Positions 1-6,321 of a stretch of DNA of 25,533 nucleotides are shown one piece after another. Every line of letters starts with the position of its first letter. The stretch's first letter is position 1. The notes below the pieces were generated by a model, which searched no databases, was not told where the DNA came from, and saw only the letters and a list, made by a program, of their open reading frames with translations. Source of the stretch: a virus; the IMG/VR virus record IMGVR_UViG_3300011013_002778, positions 1-25,533 of that record; one strand, given 5' to 3'. A program made the translations under genes and the position numbers.

Positions 1-102
1 AAAATCTCTATTGTTTATCTTACTCAGAGCTTTTTTGAATTCTTTTATTCTGCCCTTCAATTCTTTCTTAATTAATTGTTTACAAGTCTTGTTCTTCTCC
101 AT
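1..102 (-). CDS. Partial small basic protein, cut by the left edge
   Basis: An open frame of 34 codons begins at ATG 102 and runs off the left edge without a stop. The peptide begins MEKNKTCKQLIKKELKGRIK and is lysine-rich and apparently helical. A strong ribosome binding site (GGAGGGAGA) lies just upstream, inside the zinc-ribbon gene whose stop it overlaps by about 23 bases. Overlap and signal strength support a real translated gene in the same operon. The family cannot be recognised from this fragment. Confidence 0.55.
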   Translation of the reverse strand, partial: MEKNKTCKQLIKKELKGRIKEFKKALSKINNRDF

Positions 103-244
103 AATTCTCTCCCTCCATTCTAATGTTTAAACTATCTCTTTCTAATTTCGCTTCTTGTTTTTTACATTCCTTGCAGATCCAATAAGGAATCTCTACAACA
201 CTGTATTCCTCTTTGCCACACATGAAACACTTAATCGTCGTCAT
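80..244 (-). CDS. Small zinc-ribbon protein (54 aa)
   Basis: Starting at ATG 244, the protein opens MTTIKCFMCGKEEYSVVEIP and carries CxxC (CFMC) and CxxC (CKEC) pairs about 17 residues apart, a zinc-ribbon knuckle, followed by a charged helical tail. A longer frame exists upstream, but ATG 244 has GTGATG just before it, the site type used throughout this window, so I chose it. It overlaps the stop of the preceding zinc-ribbon gene by 14 bases, implying translational coupling. Such small ribbons usually bind nucleic acid or a protein partner; the specific role is unknown. Confidence 0.7.
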   Translation of the reverse strand: MTTIKCFMCGKEEYSVVEIPYWICKECKKQEAKLERDSLNIRMEGENYGEEQDL

Positions 245-419
245 CTTCATCACACTCGTAATCTTCATTATCGCAAGGATCAACATAATCTGATCTATCA
301 TCGTCTGCCAATTCTGGGCAAGTTATGTTATCTGATGTTAACTTTGTGCCACAATTCGGGCAATACTCCCAACTTGATAATATAAGTTCGCCACAATTTC
401 TACAGAAAAACTCCGTCAT
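231..419 (-). CDS. Zinc-ribbon protein with acidic tail (62 aa)
   Basis: The N-terminal half is a typical zinc ribbon: CRNCG, then CPNCGTKL 13 residues later. The C-terminal half is very acidic and ends in a run of Asp. The start at 419 is preceded by GGGAGATG. It is the first gene after a 264-base non-coding region containing a good archaeal TATA box at 479-489, so it probably heads the leftmost operon with the second zinc-ribbon gene. A role as a transcription or DNA-mimic type regulator is possible but only inferred from the combination of a ribbon with an acidic tail. Confidence 0.75.
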   Translation of the reverse strand: MTEFFCRNCGELILSSWEYCPNCGTKLTSDNITCPELADDDRSDYVDPCDNEDYECDEDDDD

Positions 420-478
420 ATTTACATCTCCCTATTTTTATTTTTACATTTCCTAAACTATAACATATATAACCACGA

Positions 479-489
479 AGTATATATAA
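479..489 (-). promoter_or_regulatory. TATA box of the zinc-ribbon operon
   Basis: On the minus strand this reads TTTATATATAC, a close match to the archaeal TATA consensus. A start about 25 bases downstream would fall near 462 and leave a leader of about 40 bases before the ATG at 419. No competing gene occupies the region. Confidence 0.6.
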
Positions 490-490
490 A

Positions 491-545
491 GGTATGTTTT
501 CAGTTTCATAAACAAAAATAGGTATTTTATTTAAGTTTCATAAAT
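491..545. repeat. Imperfect direct repeat upstream of a TATA box (candidate operator)
   Basis: AGTTTCATAAA occurs twice on the plus strand, at 502-512 and 534-544, each preceded by GGTAT and a T-rich stretch (491 and 521). The units are 30-32 bases apart, about three helical turns, and lie directly upstream of the TATA box at 479-489 for minus-strand transcription. That position fits an activator or repressor site, but binding is inferred. Confidence 0.45.
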
Positions 546-634
546 ATAAAGAAGGTAATGGTTTGATATCTTAATGTAGTATATAAATGTTGCTAAAATT
601 AGGGTTTTTTATAAAATATAAAGATAAGGGACAC

Positions 635-655
635 GAGGGAGATGGTACGCCCCTC
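635..655 (-). other. Short GC-rich inverted repeat in AT-rich DNA
   Basis: GAGGG (635-639) and CCCTC (651-655) form a 5-bp stem around an 11-base loop. It lies shortly after the TATA-like block at 668-690, so a transcript starting there would carry it at its 5' end. It could be part of a leader, a small RNA or a terminator; it has no immediate T-run, so I do not call it a terminator. Confidence 0.3.
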
Positions 656-667
656 TTATATATAATA

Positions 668-690
668 TTGATATATAAGTATATTAATCG
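668..690 (-). promoter_or_regulatory. Candidate TATA promoter downstream of the thermosome operon
   Basis: Minus-strand sequence CTTATATATCAAT followed by TATATATAAG resembles the promoter block seen at 6322-6361, 18651-18684 and 21637-21667, but the spacing is shorter and the AAAC core is not conserved. It begins next to the stop codon of the gene at 684. It would give a long leader for the zinc-ribbon operon or a separate small RNA. Confidence 0.35.
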
Positions 691-869
691 TTTAATTCTT
701 TGCTTTTGAGAATTTCTCTGAGTTGAAAACTTATGTTTTCGTCCTTAATAGTTGTTATAAATATAGTGTTATCCACGATGTCCGTGACTGTGCCTGTGTA
801 GAAAACAAAACCTTTCTCTGATTCTGGATTCTTGATCTTGAATATATATTTTTTATCTGTTAGAAACAT
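684..869 (-). CDS. Small beta-barrel-like protein (61 aa)
   Basis: The sequence alternates hydrophobic and polar residues (YIFKIKNP, FVFYTGTVTDI, TIFITTIKDE, ISFQLREI), the pattern of a small SH3- or Sm-like beta barrel of five strands. Its ATG overlaps the thermosome stop as TAATG, so it is translationally coupled to the chaperonin and is the last gene of that operon. No catalytic motif is visible. An RNA-binding or chaperonin-accessory role would be guesswork; I do not recognise the family with confidence. Confidence 0.7.
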   Translation of the reverse strand: MFLTDKKYIFKIKNPESEKGFVFYTGTVTDIVDNTIFITTIKDENISFQLREILKSKELND

Positions 870-2383
870 TACTCTGTTCGCCCCTGCAATATATATTTAA
901 TTCTTAATACATTATTCGCATACTCAGTAGCTGTTGTGTATATAGATCTTTTAAGTTCTAATGGCTCTAAGACATCGGTTAAGTTTGTTACTTCTGCATC
1001 CTCTACATTAATACCATAGTCTTTGTCCTTGTTATATCTCATCTTGCCTAAGGCTGTAAGTTTTTGCATTCCTGCACTCTGTGCCAATAACTTAGGGATA
1101 TATTCTAAGGCACTTGCATATTTTTCTATAATTGCCTGATAGTTGCCGTTTTCTATTGTTTTAGCGTATTCTCGCAAGTCATAAGCTAGTTTTACTTCTA
1201 TTACGCCACCACCTAAGACATATTGTTTGTATTTCCTTATTGTTTTTATTACACCTAAGGCATCGTTTATGCCCCTCTCATATTCGTCTTGGTTAAGCTT
1301 ATTACTTCCACCTATTACTATTGTTACAGCTTTTGTATTGCCCTCTATTACTATATATCTTTCATCTGCATATTCTTTTATATATGCTCGCTCTACAATA
1401 AGAATGTCGTCTTTCCTAGCTGTGTCTATGTTTTTGACAATTGTGCCTTTACCCTTGCTTAGAATTTCTAGGTCTTCCTTTGGTACGTTTCTAACTGCTA
1501 AGATATTGTTTCTGGCGAAATAATCTAAGGCATAATCGTGTATATTCCTTTGACATATAACCACATTTGCTCCGAGTTCTTTTATCTTCTTTGCTTTGGC
1601 TATTACTGTGTCTTTTTCCATTTCAATTAAGTTGTTGTATTGGTTAACTCCAGAGATGTCTATTTTCATATCTAAAGCAGGATTTACCAATTCTAAGGCA
1701 TCATCTAAGAGAATTACTTTGGCTTTTTTTATATCCTCTGGCATTTTGTTAAGTGGAGAATTTACATCTAAAACTAAGCCTTCCACTAATTCTGTGTTTG
1801 AGACGCTTCCTGTTTTTGGTTTTAATTTCCTAATCTGATTTAAATCGCCATCTGTTTTTATTACTGCATCAACACAAATATTATAAATAGATTCTAACCC
1901 TTCAGAGTTCTTGCCTGTTAAGGTTGTTTTTACAAAGTTTTTAAGAGCTACTTTGTCATTTGTGTCTATCTCTTTTGAATATCTTTCTAATAATTCGTCT
2001 GTTTTTTGTAGTGCTATTTTATAACCTTTTGTTATTGTTACAGTATCAACGCCTTCTTCTTGCTTTAGCTCTAACCCGTACTGACATAGTTTGCCTGCAA
2101 TTACAGTCATACTTGTTGTGCCGTCTCCAACCCTGTCTGCGAGTATATTTGCACTTTCTACAAGAGACTGGATTATTGGATTTGTTATATTTAAGTTTGT
2201 TAAAATAGTTGCACCATCGTTACTTGTAATGCTGTCTCCTATATTATTTACAACTAGAACATCTGCACCTTTGGGTCCAAGTGTTTGTCCTATAATATTA
2301 GACACTTTTATAACATTTATTACATTTTCTGTTAAGGCATCTAAACCTTGTGCTTGCACATTAGGTTGGTTGTTATTTGCCAT
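869..2383 (-). CDS. Virus-encoded group II chaperonin (thermosome subunit)
   Basis: An ATP-driven protein-folding ring subunit of the thermosome/CCT type. Visible hallmarks: TLGPKGAD at 34-41, SNDGATIL at 54-61, GDGTTS at 86-91, the apical GANVVICQRNIHDYALDY at 271-288, NDA at 373-375 (position of the second catalytic Asp) and GGGVIEVKLA at 391-400. All ATP-site signatures remain, so it is probably active. At 504 residues it is shorter than the usual roughly 540, with an abbreviated N terminus, compressed loops between about 315 and 365, and no glycine/methionine-rich C-terminal tail. Its start has GAGGTGAT upstream. It sits after the fibre and membrane genes in the late region, suggesting it folds capsid or fibre proteins, either alone or mixed with host subunits. 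The divergence argues against recent capture from a host. Confidence 0.95.
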   Translation of the reverse strand: MANNNQPNVQAQGLDALTENVINVIKVSNIIGQTLGPKGADVLVVNNIGDSITSNDGATILTNLNITNPIIQSLVESANILADRVGDGTTSMTVIAGKLCQYGLELKQEEGVDTVTITKGYKIALQKTDELLERYSKEIDTNDKVALKNFVKTTLTGKNSEGLESIYNICVDAVIKTDGDLNQIRKLKPKTGSVSNTELVEGLVLDVNSPLNKMPEDIKKAKVILLDDALELVNPALDMKIDISGVNQYNNLIEMEKDTVIAKAKKIKELGANVVICQRNIHDYALDYFARNNILAVRNVPKEDLEILSKGKGTIVKNIDTARKDDILIVERAYIKEYADERYIVIEGNTKAVTIVIGGSNKLNQDEYERGINDALGVIKTIRKYKQYVLGGGVIEVKLAYDLREYAKTIENGNYQAIIEKYASALEYIPKLLAQSAGMQKLTALGKMRYNKDKDYGINVEDAEVTNLTDVLEPLELKRSIYTTATEYANNVLRIKYILQGRTE

Positions 2384-2394
2384 CTATATCACCT

Positions 2395-2649
2395 CTATTT
2401 CTTTTCTTTATCTTTTACTGTTATAAAAAAACCTTTATCATCTCTATTTATTTTATCTATTACTTTATCAGTAGATATTCTATACTTATTTGGTAACTCG
2501 CCTAAAAACTTATTGAATCTCAATTCGTATGCTTCTAAAATTAGTTTTGAATGTCGTACGCCTTCTATTGCTCTGGTTGTAAGAAAATTTAAATCTGCAA
2601 AGGCTAGACCGTCCTCTGGACTAAGGTATATCTTATCTGTATCTGACAT
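2395..2649 (-). CDS. Uncharacterised protein (84 aa)
   Basis: I do not recognise this protein. It is mixed helical, with a predicted central helix around residues 20-50 (FLTTRAIEGVRHSKLILEAY) and a lysine-rich C-terminal strand (FFITVKDKEKK). It has a clear ribosome binding site (GGAGTGAT) and is separated from the thermosome start by only 11 bases, so the two are co-transcribed. No zinc, membrane or enzymatic motif is visible. Confidence 0.7.
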   Translation of the reverse strand: MSDTDKIYLSPEDGLAFADLNFLTTRAIEGVRHSKLILEAYELRFNKFLGELPNKYRISTDKVIDKINRDDKGFFITVKDKEKK

Positions 2650-2661
2650 TGTATCACTCCT

Positions 2662-2892
2662 TTATCTTTTTCTTATATATACGCGCTGATGCTTTTTATA
2701 CTTTTCGGTTTTGAACAATTCTTTGAAACCTAAATCTACTCCAATATTTACTCCAAAAATATTTATATAGAAATTGTATTCTAAGTCGTTAAAATTAAAG
2801 GGTGCTAACTCTAAATGAAAGTATTTTGTGTCTATGATCCAACCTGTTTCTATTACTTTCCATATTTTTTTAATTGTTTTTACAAAACTCAT
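2662..2892 (-). CDS. Uncharacterised small protein (76 aa)
   Basis: A short protein rich in aromatic residues with beta-like alternation in the middle (YFHLELAPFNF, YNFYINIFGVNIGVDLG) and a basic C terminus (HQRVYIRKR). It starts with ATG overlapping the stop of the 50-residue gene upstream (ATGA), behind GAGGTGA. The family is unknown. Its place between membrane/coiled-coil genes and the thermosome suggests a late function. Confidence 0.65.
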   Translation of the reverse strand: MSFVKTIKKIWKVIETGWIIDTKYFHLELAPFNFNDLEYNFYINIFGVNIGVDLGFKELFKTEKYKKHQRVYIRKR

Positions 2893-3041
2893 TCTTTCAC
2901 CTCTTTAAGATATGTTTTATCTATATATATAAATCCTATATTTTTTATGAACACTGTGCTCCATTTACCAAAATCTTTTTCTCTGATCAATTCTCCTTCC
3001 TTATCTGCATGTTCGCCTTTTAAGATTAATACTTTTTTCAT
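2889..3041 (-). CDS. Small KOW/SH3-like protein (50 aa)
   Basis: A 50-residue gene bounded by ATGA overlaps on both sides: its start overlaps the stop of the coiled-coil membrane gene and its stop overlaps the start of the next gene. It contains ILKGEHADKEGELI, which resembles a KOW-type turn (hydrophobic, G, charged, G, hydrophobic), followed by strands WSTVFI and IGFIYI and a C-terminal TYLKEV, as in a small SH3-like barrel. Tight coupling on both sides is the main evidence that it is real. Function unknown. Confidence 0.7.
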   Translation of the reverse strand: MKKVLILKGEHADKEGELIREKDFGKWSTVFIKNIGFIYIDKTYLKEVKE

Positions 3042-3427
3042 AATGAACCAATAATCGCACTTGCTATATTAGGAAGTATACCTAACAGACTTAACACCCA
3101 TAAAATTATAACAAGTAACAATACAACAATTATACTTGCTATGATCAATAGTGTGAAGTTTAAGATTACTTTTTTCTTTGGTCTTGAAAAAAACCATTTG
3201 ATTATATTTATTCCACTTTGATTATTTTCTATATTTGATTTTATGTTTTTTATCTCTTCTGAGTGCGTGTTTATTTGTTTATCATGATAGTTTATTCTGT
3301 CTTTGTTTTTTTGCATACCTACCTTGATATCAGTTATATCGTCTTGAACCTTGTCTATTTTATTACCTATTTTGTTTTGTGTGGTTATAAGGTTGTCTAT
3401 CTTCACACTAAGCACGTCCTTGTTCAT
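3038..3427 (-). CDS. Coiled-coil protein with C-terminal membrane segment (129 aa)
   Basis: Residues about 1-75 form a long helical, heptad-like region (VKIDNLITTQNKIGNKIDKV and onward). A basic stretch (RPKKK) is followed by one long or two short membrane segments (VILNFTLLIIASIIVVLLLV, then WVLSLLGILPNIASAIIG). The arrangement recalls XhlA-type lysis-associated proteins of phages, which have an N-terminal coiled coil and a C-terminal membrane anchor, but this protein is longer and that link is by architecture only. It may be a membrane-bound lysis or egress factor. The start is preceded by GAGATGATT. Confidence 0.75.
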   Translation of the reverse strand: MNKDVLSVKIDNLITTQNKIGNKIDKVQDDITDIKVGMQKNKDRINYHDKQINTHSEEIKNIKSNIENNQSGINIIKWFFSRPKKKVILNFTLLIIASIIVVLLLVIILWVLSLLGILPNIASAIIGSL

Positions 3428-3438
3428 TTAATCATCTC

Positions 3439-3654
3439 TTATTTTGTTACTTCTTTTGGATTTAGAATTTCGTAATTTGATTTTATTTCTTTAAGTTTAT
3501 TCTTCTGTTCTAATATTCTTTGTTCTGTTTCAGTTGTGTCTTGCTCTAATTTATTTAGATATTCGTCTGTAATCTCAATCTTTTCCTCATATGTTTTTAT
3601 TTGATATACCTTACCGTTTTCTTTTACAATTTCTTCGCTTATTAATTCTAACAT
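3439..3654 (-). CDS. Small coiled-coil protein (71 aa)
   Basis: An N-terminal beta-like segment (MLELISEEIVKENGKVYQIK) is followed by a charged coiled coil (about residues 25-62, with Glu, Lys and Leu in heptad spacing). The ribosome binding site is GGTGAT. It lies between the last fibre gene and the coiled-coil membrane protein, 11 bases from the latter. Small proteins of this type often follow tail-fibre genes in phage genomes, but I cannot assign a function. Confidence 0.7.
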   Translation of the reverse strand: MLELISEEIVKENGKVYQIKTYEEKIEITDEYLNKLEQDTTETEQRILEQKNKLKEIKSNYEILNPKEVTK

Positions 3655-3667
3655 CTAATCACCTTTT

Positions 3668-4783
3668 TTATAATATTATGCCAAATAACCTTATCTTTAT
3701 TGTTCCTGCAGTCCCTGAATCAGTATTACTTACATTTACATACACATCTGAATTGCTTTCGCCTTTACCATATTCATTAGATAAGTCTACACTTTTTAAT
3801 TTTGAGACATTTGAAGAGTAAACAAAATTTAAGGCTAATATATTATTATAACTTGTTGCATTATTACCTATTGTTATGCTAGCATCACCAATTAGACTAT
3901 CAGCAGTAAGTGTTTCTACTACTATATTTGTTATATAATAATATTTGTCAATAGAATCTAATATCTTGGTTGCGCCTGTTGTTTTTAAGTCTATTGTTGC
4001 AGATCCTAAATACTTTATTCCTGTCGTTTGTGTTAAAGGAGCAATATCATCAGTAATATCTGAAGTCCACCCATTTGCAGTATCTACTTTTAACCAGTCA
4101 GCAGGTGTGCCACCAGTTGATCTAAATCTAATAACTGCATCAGTATCTTCATTATAATTATCTTTATCTGTTGCATTTGCAAAATCCCACAATACTTTAG
4201 CATCTGCAGGAACTTCTTGCTTAACACTAGCATCATCAACATATGCAGTTACATCATTACCATTAATATTTATATGCATTGTAATGTCGCCATTTGCTGG
4301 GGCAGGTATAGGGTTATCGCTACTCAATTCTACCCAATCACTAGTTAGGGTTGTAGTTACAAACATATCAGGTCCTAAATCTTGAGGTCCTGTATATGCT
4401 TCCCATTGATTATCTACAAAATTATATACCTTTGTAGGAGATAAATCTATATTATCATCTAAGAAAAACATACTTATTTCTCCAGATCCTTTACCATATA
4501 CACTTACAGAGCAATTATCTCCTGCTGTTAACCCTGTAACACTTTGAGATATGTATTTACCATATCCATTTGAATCATTTACAAACTTAACAGAATATGA
4601 CCCATTTCTTACCTCTGTGCTCTCTTGGGTTAATGAACCACCAACACCTTGCCCAGCATTACCTTTTGTCCAATTAGTTAATGTTGTAGAATCAGTCCAA
4701 TTTTCAAAACTTGGGTCTGTTAATTGCTCTGAACCACCTGTGCTTGGTTTCTTTATATTTCCTCTTAATATATTATATGCCAT
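3668..4783 (-). CDS. Tail fibre/receptor-binding protein with jelly-roll module
   Basis: The protein (371 aa) opens with MAYNI, shared with the fibre gene at 7113-8153, suggesting a common attachment tip. Residues about 20-195 look like a carbohydrate-binding jelly roll (CBM 4/9 style): DPSFENWTDSTTLTNW, VRNGSYSVKF, YISQSVTGLTAGDNCSVSVY and a closing AYVDDASVKQE. The remainder is a Thr/Asn/Asp-rich beta region with YYITNIVVETLTADSLIG, typical of fibre C-terminal domains. It is probably displayed at the tail tip and binds surface glycans such as glycosylated S-layer. Ribosome binding site AAGGTGAT. Family assignment is by pattern only. Confidence 0.75.
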   Translation of the reverse strand: MAYNILRGNIKKPSTGGSEQLTDPSFENWTDSTTLTNWTKGNAGQGVGGSLTQESTEVRNGSYSVKFVNDSNGYGKYISQSVTGLTAGDNCSVSVYGKGSGEISMFFLDDNIDLSPTKVYNFVDNQWEAYTGPQDLGPDMFVTTTLTSDWVELSSDNPIPAPANGDITMHININGNDVTAYVDDASVKQEVPADAKVLWDFANATDKDNYNEDTDAVIRFRSTGGTPADWLKVDTANGWTSDITDDIAPLTQTTGIKYLGSATIDLKTTGATKILDSIDKYYYITNIVVETLTADSLIGDASITIGNNATSYNNILALNFVYSSNVSKLKSVDLSNEYGKGESNSDVYVNVSNTDSGTAGTIKIRLFGIIL

Positions 4784-4794
4784 TTAATCACCTT

Positions 4795-5628
4795 CTATAT
4801 TATTAACCAATTTACTCCATCAGAGTATATTGTAACACTACCATAATCACTGCTTATTGTTAATGTTTCTGAACCATCAATTGTCTCACTACCTTCGGTA
4901 TTTATAGTTATATTATTCGCACCTGCATTACCACTTGCATCTTTTATTACTATTGTTCTGCCACTTGCTACTTGAGAACTCGGCAAGGTTATAGTTGTTG
5001 GGCCTGTGCTTGTATAAGTAACATTTAGTATATCATCGCCATTCACTAAGCTATAAGTTGCAGAATTAATTGTTGTTATGTTCCTCCAACGACCACCTTT
5101 TGTAGATAATCCACCATCTTTGTCAAAATATGCTTTCTCTACATCTGAATTTTGAATACTTACTATTTTTGCCCCTGGAGTTGTTAGGGTGTAGTAAGCT
5201 TTCAAAATTAGACCTATTGCAGTAGCATCATCGTGGTCAGTCCCCTGCATTGTTAGTGGTAAGGGATTACTACCCCAAGCAGAGACTTTTGCACCAGAGG
5301 CATATATTGAATCTCCTGTAATTGACCCATAAGTAGTTATTTTACCGTCTTTATCTATTGATACTTTTTCTACACCATTATTCCGTATACTTAACAACAG
5401 TGAGCCTGAAGCTGTATAATTATATAATGTGTCTACAATTAGACTTATTGCTGTTACCCCATTTGGTTGGTCTCCTCTTAATGTTGCTGCAGTTCCTGAA
5501 CTCGCCGCAAATAAACCATTTGAAGCATAGAAACTTCCTGCTGTAATATCTTCACTTGTGGTATTACCAATCTCAGTGACTTTTTGTAAGTCTGGTATTT
5601 TTTTTAATCGCCCGTTATTTAAATCCAT
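4795..5628 (-). CDS. Tail fibre protein with tandem beta repeats
   Basis: A 277-residue fibre-like protein. Residues about 29-104 and 105-180 are two diverged copies of one module, both with [F/I]YAS, a TAI-L-I core, a SI-N-VEK segment and [I/F]DKDG. The DKDG motif is typical of head-fibre and tail-fibre repeats. The C-terminal part (about 185-277) has the pattern common to many phage fibres: a strand-rich region with TITLPSS, GRTIVIKDASGNAGANNITI, IDGSETLTI and a terminal DGVNWLII. It probably trimerises. It lies directly downstream of another virion protein gene and has a strong site GAGGTGGT. Confidence 0.8.
   Translation of the reverse strand: MDLNNGRLKKIPDLQKVTEIGNTTSEDITAGSFYASNGLFAASSGTAATLRGDQPNGVTAISLIVDTLYNYTASGSLLLSIRNNGVEKVSIDKDGKITTYGSITGDSIYASGAKVSAWGSNPLPLTMQGTDHDDATAIGLILKAYYTLTTPGAKIVSIQNSDVEKAYFDKDGGLSTKGGRWRNITTINSATYSLVNGDDILNVTYTSTGPTTITLPSSQVASGRTIVIKDASGNAGANNITINTEGSETIDGSETLTISSDYGSVTIYSDGVNWLII
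5089..5544 (-). repeat. Two tandem 75-residue modules in a fibre gene
   Basis: SFYAS (residues 32-36) and SIYAS (107-111) are 75 residues apart; IDKDG (91-95) and FDKDG (168-172) are 77 apart; and VEK recurs at about 86 and 163. The copies are diverged at DNA level, so this is an old duplication of a fibre module. Confidence 0.65.
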
Positions 5629-5638
5629 TTATACCACC

Positions 5639-6235
5639 TCACTTCGCAAATAGTCTATATGCACTATCTGTTCCACTGTGTGTTATTCTTATACTATCCA
5701 CATCTAATCCTGTTAGGTCTAACGTCTCGCCATTTTTCATTGTGAATTGTGTTCCAAATGTAGAACCATCTTCGCTTAATTCTATTAATATATCGCCTGA
5801 TCCATCACAAACAAGATAACCTGTGCTTGCATTCCTTCCAAGATTAGAATTAATATCAATTGTTACTGGGCTATCTGCTGCTGTGAATGAACTGTCTTCT
5901 GCTGGATAATAACCAGGTCCATAACTTTCTCCTGCTATGTGTGTGTATTGATAACCATTTTCATCAACCAAAGCATCTTTTGGATTTGTACCATCTGTGA
6001 AAGCAGCAACATCAACGTTTAGATCGCCACCTAAATTTAATGTTGCACCGTCTAAAATAGTTTTAAGACGCCCCTTTGAATCAAACTGAAAAGTAGAAAA
6101 CTCACCATCTGCTAATGTAATATCAGATGAGTTGTATTCGCCACCAACAACTAAACCTAAGTTGTCATACCTAGTGGCTCCTTGTCTAAAACCAGACCTT
6201 CTTAATATGTCTTGGTAAGAGTTTTGTTCTGCCAT
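5639..6235 (-). CDS. Virion structural protein, fibre-associated (198 aa)
   Basis: A beta-rich Asp/Gly/Ser/Thr-rich protein starting MAEQNSYQDILRRSGFRQGA. Its C terminus (ILIELSEDGSTFGTQFTMKN, LDVDSIRITHSGTDSAYRLF) is typical of a small beta-sandwich that reports virion decoration or fibre attachment. I chose ATG 6235 because GGAGGTG (6242-6248) lies at ideal distance; a GTG nine bases earlier is part of that binding site. It is the first gene after an unusually structured leader (6236-6349). The exact role is unknown; it may connect the fibres to the tail. Confidence 0.7.
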   Translation of the reverse strand: MAEQNSYQDILRRSGFRQGATRYDNLGLVVGGEYNSSDITLADGEFSTFQFDSKGRLKTILDGATLNLGGDLNVDVAAFTDGTNPKDALVDENGYQYTHIAGESYGPGYYPAEDSSFTAADSPVTIDINSNLGRNASTGYLVCDGSGDILIELSEDGSTFGTQFTMKNGETLDLTGLDVDSIRITHSGTDSAYRLFAK

Positions 6236-6236
6236 A

Positions 6237-6273
6237 ATAGACACCTCCGTGTGTAAGTCTGTGCTGTGTCTAT
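6237..6273 (-). promoter_or_regulatory. Leader hairpin overlapping the ribosome binding site
   Basis: In the transcript, ATAGACAC (6273-6266) can pair perfectly with GTGTCTAT (6244-6237), 8 bp with a 21-base loop. Part of the Shine-Dalgarno GGAGGTG (6248-6242) is in the stem, so folding would limit ribosome access to the gene at 5639. The upstream arm plus the next two bases (ATAGACACAG) recurs in the leader of the protease gene at 18607. Confidence 0.5.
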
Positions 6274-6289
6274 CTCTGATTTAATTTAC

Positions 6290-6321
6290 AATAATAATCT
6301 ACAATAGTAGAAATTATTATT
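6290..6321 (-). ncRNA. Leader hairpin containing a Cas12a-type CRISPR repeat sequence
   Basis: The minus strand at 6315-6297 reads AATTTCTACTATTGTAGAT, which has the invariant parts of the processed Cas12a (type V-A) direct repeat: AATTTCTAC, a short loop and GTAGAT, with the TCTAC/GTAGA stem. Flanking AATAATAA and TTATTATT extend the pairing with a 2-base bulge. The predicted start of transcription from the TATA box at 6337-6350 falls close to 6321, so the RNA would begin with this hairpin. Only one copy exists, so it is not an array. It may mimic a CRISPR repeat or act as a protective leader structure. Confidence 0.5.

Larger units (their letters stand above)
420..683. other. Non-coding regulatory gap between thermosome operon and zinc-ribbon operon
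   Basis: This 264-base, very AT-rich stretch has no credible ORF. It holds a TATA box for the zinc-ribbon genes (479-489), a pair of imperfect direct repeats just upstream of it (491-545), a short GC-rich inverted repeat (635-655), and a second TATA-like block (668-690) right after the stop of the gene at 684. Details are in the separate entries. Confidence 0.6.

Noticed and set aside
1227-2426. Several plus-strand ORFs of 80-111 residues across the thermosome gene
   Set aside because: They lie opposite a clearly conserved chaperonin, have low-complexity Leu/Ser/Phe-rich products and lack ribosome binding sites.
6290-6321. A CRISPR array
   Set aside because: Only one repeat copy is present, with no second repeat or spacers nearby; it is described instead as a solitary hairpin.
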